From Micractinium sp. NFX-FRZ (Eukaryota; Chlorophyta; Trebouxiophyceae; Chlorellales; Chlorellaceae): a stretch of 15,384 bases of DNA. Below the pieces are notes generated by a model. The model ran no database searches. It saw nothing but the letters and a program-made list of their open reading frames with translations, and was not told the DNA's origin. The stretch spans positions 1-15,384 of the forward strand of contig JAPTJF010000767.1 of NCBI GenBank assembly GCA_029339195.1. The letters run 5' to 3'. A program made the translations under genes and the position numbers. Shown here piece after piece: positions 13,801-15,384 of the stretch (positions are counted from its first letter, which is position 1; every line of letters starts with the position of its first letter).

Positions 13801-15282
13801 ACAGCGGATGCTGAGGGCATCGCCCGCGTCTATCATCTCTCTTGTGCATTGTACTGGAGCACCTGCCTCACCTCCTTCTGCCCCCTCACACGGCCTCGTA
13901 TGGAATGCTGCTGCTGCTGCAACCTGCCACTGCTTTTCATGCTGCTGCCAGTGCTCACATGGGATGCTGCTGAAGGCGTCGTCTGGGTCCACTCCGCCTG
14001 CAGCAGCACGGGCGGAGCAGGAGGGGGAGGGGGGAAGACAGCAGCAGCAATGGGTGCACAGGTGGGGAGCAGGGAGGCTGTGCGCGGAGCACTAGGCAGA
14101 GCAGCAGGTGGCTGGCGAGGCCTGGAAAGCAATGTGATTCACAAAGCGCAAGGCAGCAGGCAGGCCAGGCGGCAGTGGCTAGGCAGGCAGAGAAGGGTGG
14201 GACGGGGCGGAGCGGGGGCAGAGCAAGGGGCAGGGTAAGGGGAAGCGGCAGGGCAAGGGGGGAGGGCAGCAAAGGAAGCAGGGCAGCAAGGGAAGCAGGG
14301 CAGCAGGGGGTGTCGACCTGAGAGGTCTGGCACGAGGCGGGTGAAGGGGTGCTCCTCGCTGCCAAACTGTTTGGTGATGGTATCCCGCAGCTTAAGCCAG
14401 CCCTGGGACGCCTGGAACTGATACCTCTGTAGCGCATAACAGAACACACAGAAGGCGCAGCAGCCACAGCACGAAAGTGCAGGGCGTGGGGGACGGGGAT
14501 AAGGGGGCGAAGAGGAGGGGGAGACGGAGGGGCACCCACCCGAGAGGTCGGGCACAAGTGCTGTGTAGGGGTTTGTTTCGCCGAGCTCTTTCTTCACCGT
14601 ATTGGTCAGCTCCAGCCAACCCATGGACGCCTGCAGCTGGTACATCTGCGGGCCGCCAAACCGCCAGCAAGCATGCGACCCCATTGCAGGTATAAGGTGC
14701 GCTTTGCAGGCCTGCAGCTGCTGCGTCTGCGCCCACCCCGCCCCCCAGGTGCCAGCCTTGTCCCCCCTTGGAATGCAAGCCACACCCACACAAGCTCTAA
14801 TTCATTCCGCCTCACGCTTGACAGCTCCAGCCACCCCACCGAGGAGGCCTGCAGCTGCCTGGTACATATGCACGGCCCGCCCAACCCCGCCCAGCACGCA
14901 TGCGCTTAAACACCAGGCTACACCTTGCACCTCTGCGGGCCCGCAGCCGCCAACCAGCACACGTTCATGTACACACGTACAGTGCAGAACAGTACAATGC
15001 GCAAAGTACAACCATAAAAACACAGGCCTGCAGCATGTACCTGAGGCGTCCGCACCTGTCGGCTGTCAGCCACGCCCCTTTCGACTGTCCAAGCCACACC
15101 CGCACGCAGCTCTGGGTAACTTTCCTACAAACCACCACGCCCATGACAGCCCCAAACACCGCATCAGGTATGCCTGCAGCTCCTTGGCACACTTGCCCCA
15201 GAAGCCACACACACACCGCCTGCCGCACCTGCTCGCCATACAGCCTGCCCATGATCTTGCGCTCCAGGAAGACGGTGAACCC
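10200..15282 (-). CDS. LTA4H: Leukotriene A4 hydrolase/aminopeptidase-like M1 metallopeptidase, C-terminal part
   Basis: Exons in transcript order: 15282-15229, then 14645-14540 or 14426-14318 (alternatives), 13997-13959, 13547-13513, 12866-12698, 12451-12297, 11557-11487, 11208-11129, 10791-10734 and 10347-10200 (TGA at 10202-10200). M1 peptidases of this family remove N-terminal residues using zinc. The first exon encodes GFTVFLERKIMGRLYGEQ, which in homologues directly follows the third zinc ligand (NEG); the HEXXH exon must lie beyond the window edge. Then come VDPDDAFSSIPYEKGFAFIHY, with the catalytic tyrosine of human Tyr383, and the helical C-terminal domain, including GRMKFLRPLY. That segment keeps the Arg/Lys pair that binds the substrate carboxylate in human LTA4H (563/565). 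Human Tyr378 is replaced by Phe. Hydrolysis of leukotriene A4 is not implied; aminopeptidase activity is the safer inference. All junctions keep phase, and most exons have partial copies in adjacent introns. Confidence 0.93.
10466..10500 (-). repeat. Weak shadow copy of the 5' end of the last M1 peptidase exon
   Basis: CAGAGCGGGTGCTGGAAAGT (plus strand) resembles the start of the last exon and its acceptor region (GTAGAGCGGGCGCAGGAACC at 10331). The copy lacks a usable CTGCAG. The similarity is short. Confidence 0.4.
10617..10662 (-). repeat. Donor-side shadow copy of M1 peptidase exon 9
   Basis: On the minus strand this encodes PRVQHFFEEQRSIK, then AG|GTGAGC. The true exon (10791-10734) encodes PRVHEFLKEQGRMK and ends AA|GTGAGT. 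The copy lies about 117 bases downstream in the transcript and keeps a good donor, but is not phase-compatible as a replacement. Confidence 0.8.
10657..10686. repeat. (CA)n-rich microsatellite
   Basis: CACACACACACACGAACACACACGCG lies in the intron between exons 9 and 10 of the M1 peptidase, partly overlapping the upstream edge of the exon 9 copy. Confidence 0.85.
10799..10831. repeat. (GA)n microsatellite next to the acceptor of M1 peptidase exon 9
   Basis: On the minus strand this is a CT-rich run placed directly upstream of the CCCCTGCAG acceptor of exon 9. It serves as, or has grown out of, the polypyrimidine tract. Confidence 0.85.
11031..11058 (-). repeat. Donor-side shadow copy of M1 peptidase exon 8
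   Basis: The minus strand encodes QLCSNAG, then G|GTGGGC, matching FQLCINAG with G|GTGCGT at the true exon end (11129). The copy is 98 bases downstream in the transcript. A donor is kept. Confidence 0.8.
11625..12065 (-). repeat. Tandem array of five acceptor-side copies of M1 peptidase exon 7
   Basis: Five copies of the exon 7 start (VVAFLDKLG, exon 11557-11487), each with a CAG or CAA acceptor position, end at about 11653, 11757, 11861, 11967 and 12065. Spacing is 96, 104, 104, 106 and 98 bases. The unit has about 28 exon bases plus about 75 intron bases. The units ending at 11757 and 11861 and their flanks differ at only a handful of positions, so they are recent. The outer ones are older: the fourth has lost its CAG (now CAA), and the fifth has an internal deletion. 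None has an evident donor. Confidence 0.9.
12141..12190 (-). repeat. Donor-side shadow copy of M1 peptidase exon 6
   Basis: CCTTGATGTCGTCAGCGCTG (plus strand) and the bases that follow align with the 3' part of exon 6 (CCTTGATGTCGTCCCCGCTG at 12313). On the minus strand both encode DDIK after a GGCAGCGG sequence. The copy is about 170 bases downstream in the transcript. Its donor has decayed. Confidence 0.75.
12602..12640 (-). repeat. Donor-side copy of M1 peptidase exon 5, frame-compatible
   Basis: The minus strand encodes VEEIDRGTWFYKPG, against VQEIDWETWFYKPG at the end of the true exon 5 (12698). The same G|GTGGGTGGGTTC donor is present, and GAGGCAG precedes it as a possible acceptor. 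The 39-base unit starts and ends in the phase of exon 5, so including it would add 13 residues without a frameshift. The intron to it would be only 57 bases with a poor pyrimidine tract. Confidence 0.8.
12925..13200 (-). repeat. Array of three acceptor-side copies of M1 peptidase exon 5
   Basis: The true exon (12866-12698) starts ELVGGSSQFEPFFASYV. Copies encode ELVGGFSQLEPFFARYM (ending 12975, with CTGCAG), ELVGGSAEFEPLFARGM (ending 13108, with TCGCAG) and SQLDPFSASYV (about 13170-13205, start lost). Spacing is 109 and 133 bases, then about 100. The intron part of the unit (GTGAGACGCATATGGCAAAG and variants, plus strand) is repeated with them. Confidence 0.9.
13399..13437 (-). repeat. Donor-side shadow copy of M1 peptidase exon 4 (35-nt exon)
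   Basis: The minus strand encodes ACIHDLHV with a CAC|GTGCGC donor. The true exon 4 encodes AFIHYLQ and ends CAG|GTACAG. Plus-strand flanks GCTGAACGG and GCTGAATGG also match. The copy lies about 110 bases downstream in the transcript. Confidence 0.8.
13441..13471. repeat. Perfect inverted repeat (hairpin) in M1 peptidase intron 4
   Basis: CATAATATGT and ACATATTATG form a 10-base perfect stem around an 11-base loop, AT-rich in GC-rich surroundings. A second overlapping pair, GTGCTGT (13449) and ACAGCAC (13475), could form an alternative fold. It sits between the exon 4 copy and the true exon 4. Confidence 0.85.
13548..13958 (-). other. M1 peptidase intron 3 (411 bases)
   Basis: The intron splits the catalytic tyrosine codon (T|AT). 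A minus-strand stretch near 13902-13922 reads SSIPYEA in one frame, resembling the exon 3 end SSIPY, and may be another decayed copy. A CTG-rich run lies beside it, so this is uncertain. Nothing else was recognised. Confidence 0.5.
14318..14426 (-). CDS. M1 peptidase alternative exon 2b
   Basis: Encodes RYQFQASQGWLKLRDTITKQ and then FGSEEHPFTRLVPDLS plus G, 109 bases, phase 0 to phase 1. The acceptor is CTACAG and the donor is GTCGAC. FG-E-HPFT matches human LTA4H (FGETHPFT) more closely than exon 2a does, so this may be the main form. It is homologous over its whole length to exon 2a upstream. Including both would hit a TAA in the eleventh codon after the joining codon. Confidence 0.85.
14540..14645 (-). 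CDS. M1 peptidase alternative exon 2a
   Basis: Encodes MYQLQASMGWLELTNTVKKE and then LGETNPYTALVPDLS plus G, 106 bases, phase 0 to phase 1. The acceptor is CCGCAG and the donor is GTGGGT, a stronger donor than that of exon 2b. The frame is fully open and about half the residues match exon 2b. Either exon joins the first exon (GEQ|) and the third (|GC GGA GTG GAC) in frame. Confidence 0.85.
14646..15228 (-). other. M1 peptidase intron 1 (583 bases) with repeated exon 2-like units
   Basis: Besides the copy listed separately (14791-14867), several units resembling the acceptor side of exon 2a recur. Plus-strand examples are TGGTACATCTGCGGGCCGCC (14639), CCTGGTACATATGCACGGCC (14858) and CACCTCTGCGGGCCCGCAGC (14929). 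CCTGCAGC also recurs near 15003 and 15174. The intron looks built from duplicated exon-intron junction pieces. Confidence 0.6.
14791..14867 (-). repeat. Decayed third copy of M1 peptidase exon 2
   Basis: The minus strand starts ATGTACCAG as in exon 2a, then has a short insertion that shifts the frame. In the shifted frame it reads LQASSVGWLELSSVRRNELE, against LQASMGWLELTNTVKKEL. No good donor is seen and the ATGTAC frame meets a TGA, so it is a pseudo-exon. Confidence 0.85.
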
Positions 15283-15310
15283 CTGTGCCGGGAACAAAGG
15301 GGTGGGTGGT

Positions 15311-15371
<61 letters not shown>

Positions 15372-15384
15372 GGGGGGGGGGGGG
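15311..15384. repeat. Long poly-G run at the window edge
   Basis: About 60 G, one T, then 13 G run to the end of the window. On the gene strand this is poly-C just upstream of the acceptor at 15283-15285. It may be a real homopolymer in the pyrimidine tract or, more likely at this length, an assembly or sequencing artefact at a contig or gap edge. Confidence 0.9.

Noticed and set aside
12658..13992. 444-residue minus-strand open frame
   Set aside because: It is a read-through of several peptidase exons and introns whose frames happen to lack stops. Exon boundaries fit the family alignment much better.

Overview
The window looks like nuclear DNA from a green alga, probably a GC-rich chlorophyte of the Trebouxiophyceae/Chlorella type. 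The coding sequence is GC-rich and cut into many small exons by introns of about 60 to 740 bases with GTGAG/GTGGG-type donors and CTGCAG-type acceptors. TGCC, CTG, GA and CA simple repeats lie in the introns. A TGTAA element, the usual chlorophyte polyadenylation signal, lies 72 bases after the stop of the first gene. All three proteins have plant-type relatives. The genus is an inference; no marker gene is present.

Layout. (1) Bases 431-3755, plus strand: an eight-exon METTL21-like (Methyltransf_16) protein methyltransferase; only the first exon is uncertain. (2) Bases 4112-9821, plus strand: a 17-exon Deg/HtrA serine protease of the plant DEG9/DEG10 type, 579 residues, with His145/Asp176/Ser254 visible and a hydrophobic N-terminus. 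(3) Bases 10200-15282, minus strand: the C-terminal half of an M1 metallopeptidase of the leukotriene A4 hydrolase/aminopeptidase family. It runs from just after the third zinc ligand to the stop; the HEXXH exon lies beyond the right edge. Genes 1 and 2 are head-to-tail and genes 2 and 3 converge with 378 bases between stops. I see no sign that the three act in one pathway; they are housekeeping genes of protein modification and protein turnover.

The unusual feature is not a gene. Many introns contain decayed partial copies of the neighbouring exon, taken with its splice site: acceptor-side copies upstream of an exon and donor-side copies downstream. I found about twenty such exon shadows across all three genes. 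They include a six-acceptor array with a period near 104 bases in gene 3 and an exon array of three 5' copies plus one 3' copy. In one case two complete homologous exons (14540-14645 and 14318-14426) are both open and phase-compatible only when used one at a time, so they may be mutually exclusive exons next to the active site of the peptidase. The pattern suggests that introns here grow by local tandem duplication across exon-intron junctions, and that this sometimes yields new alternative exons.

Exon coordinates come from splice consensus, reading-frame continuity and recalled family alignments. Summed coding lengths are multiples of three for both complete genes. No transcript evidence was available.
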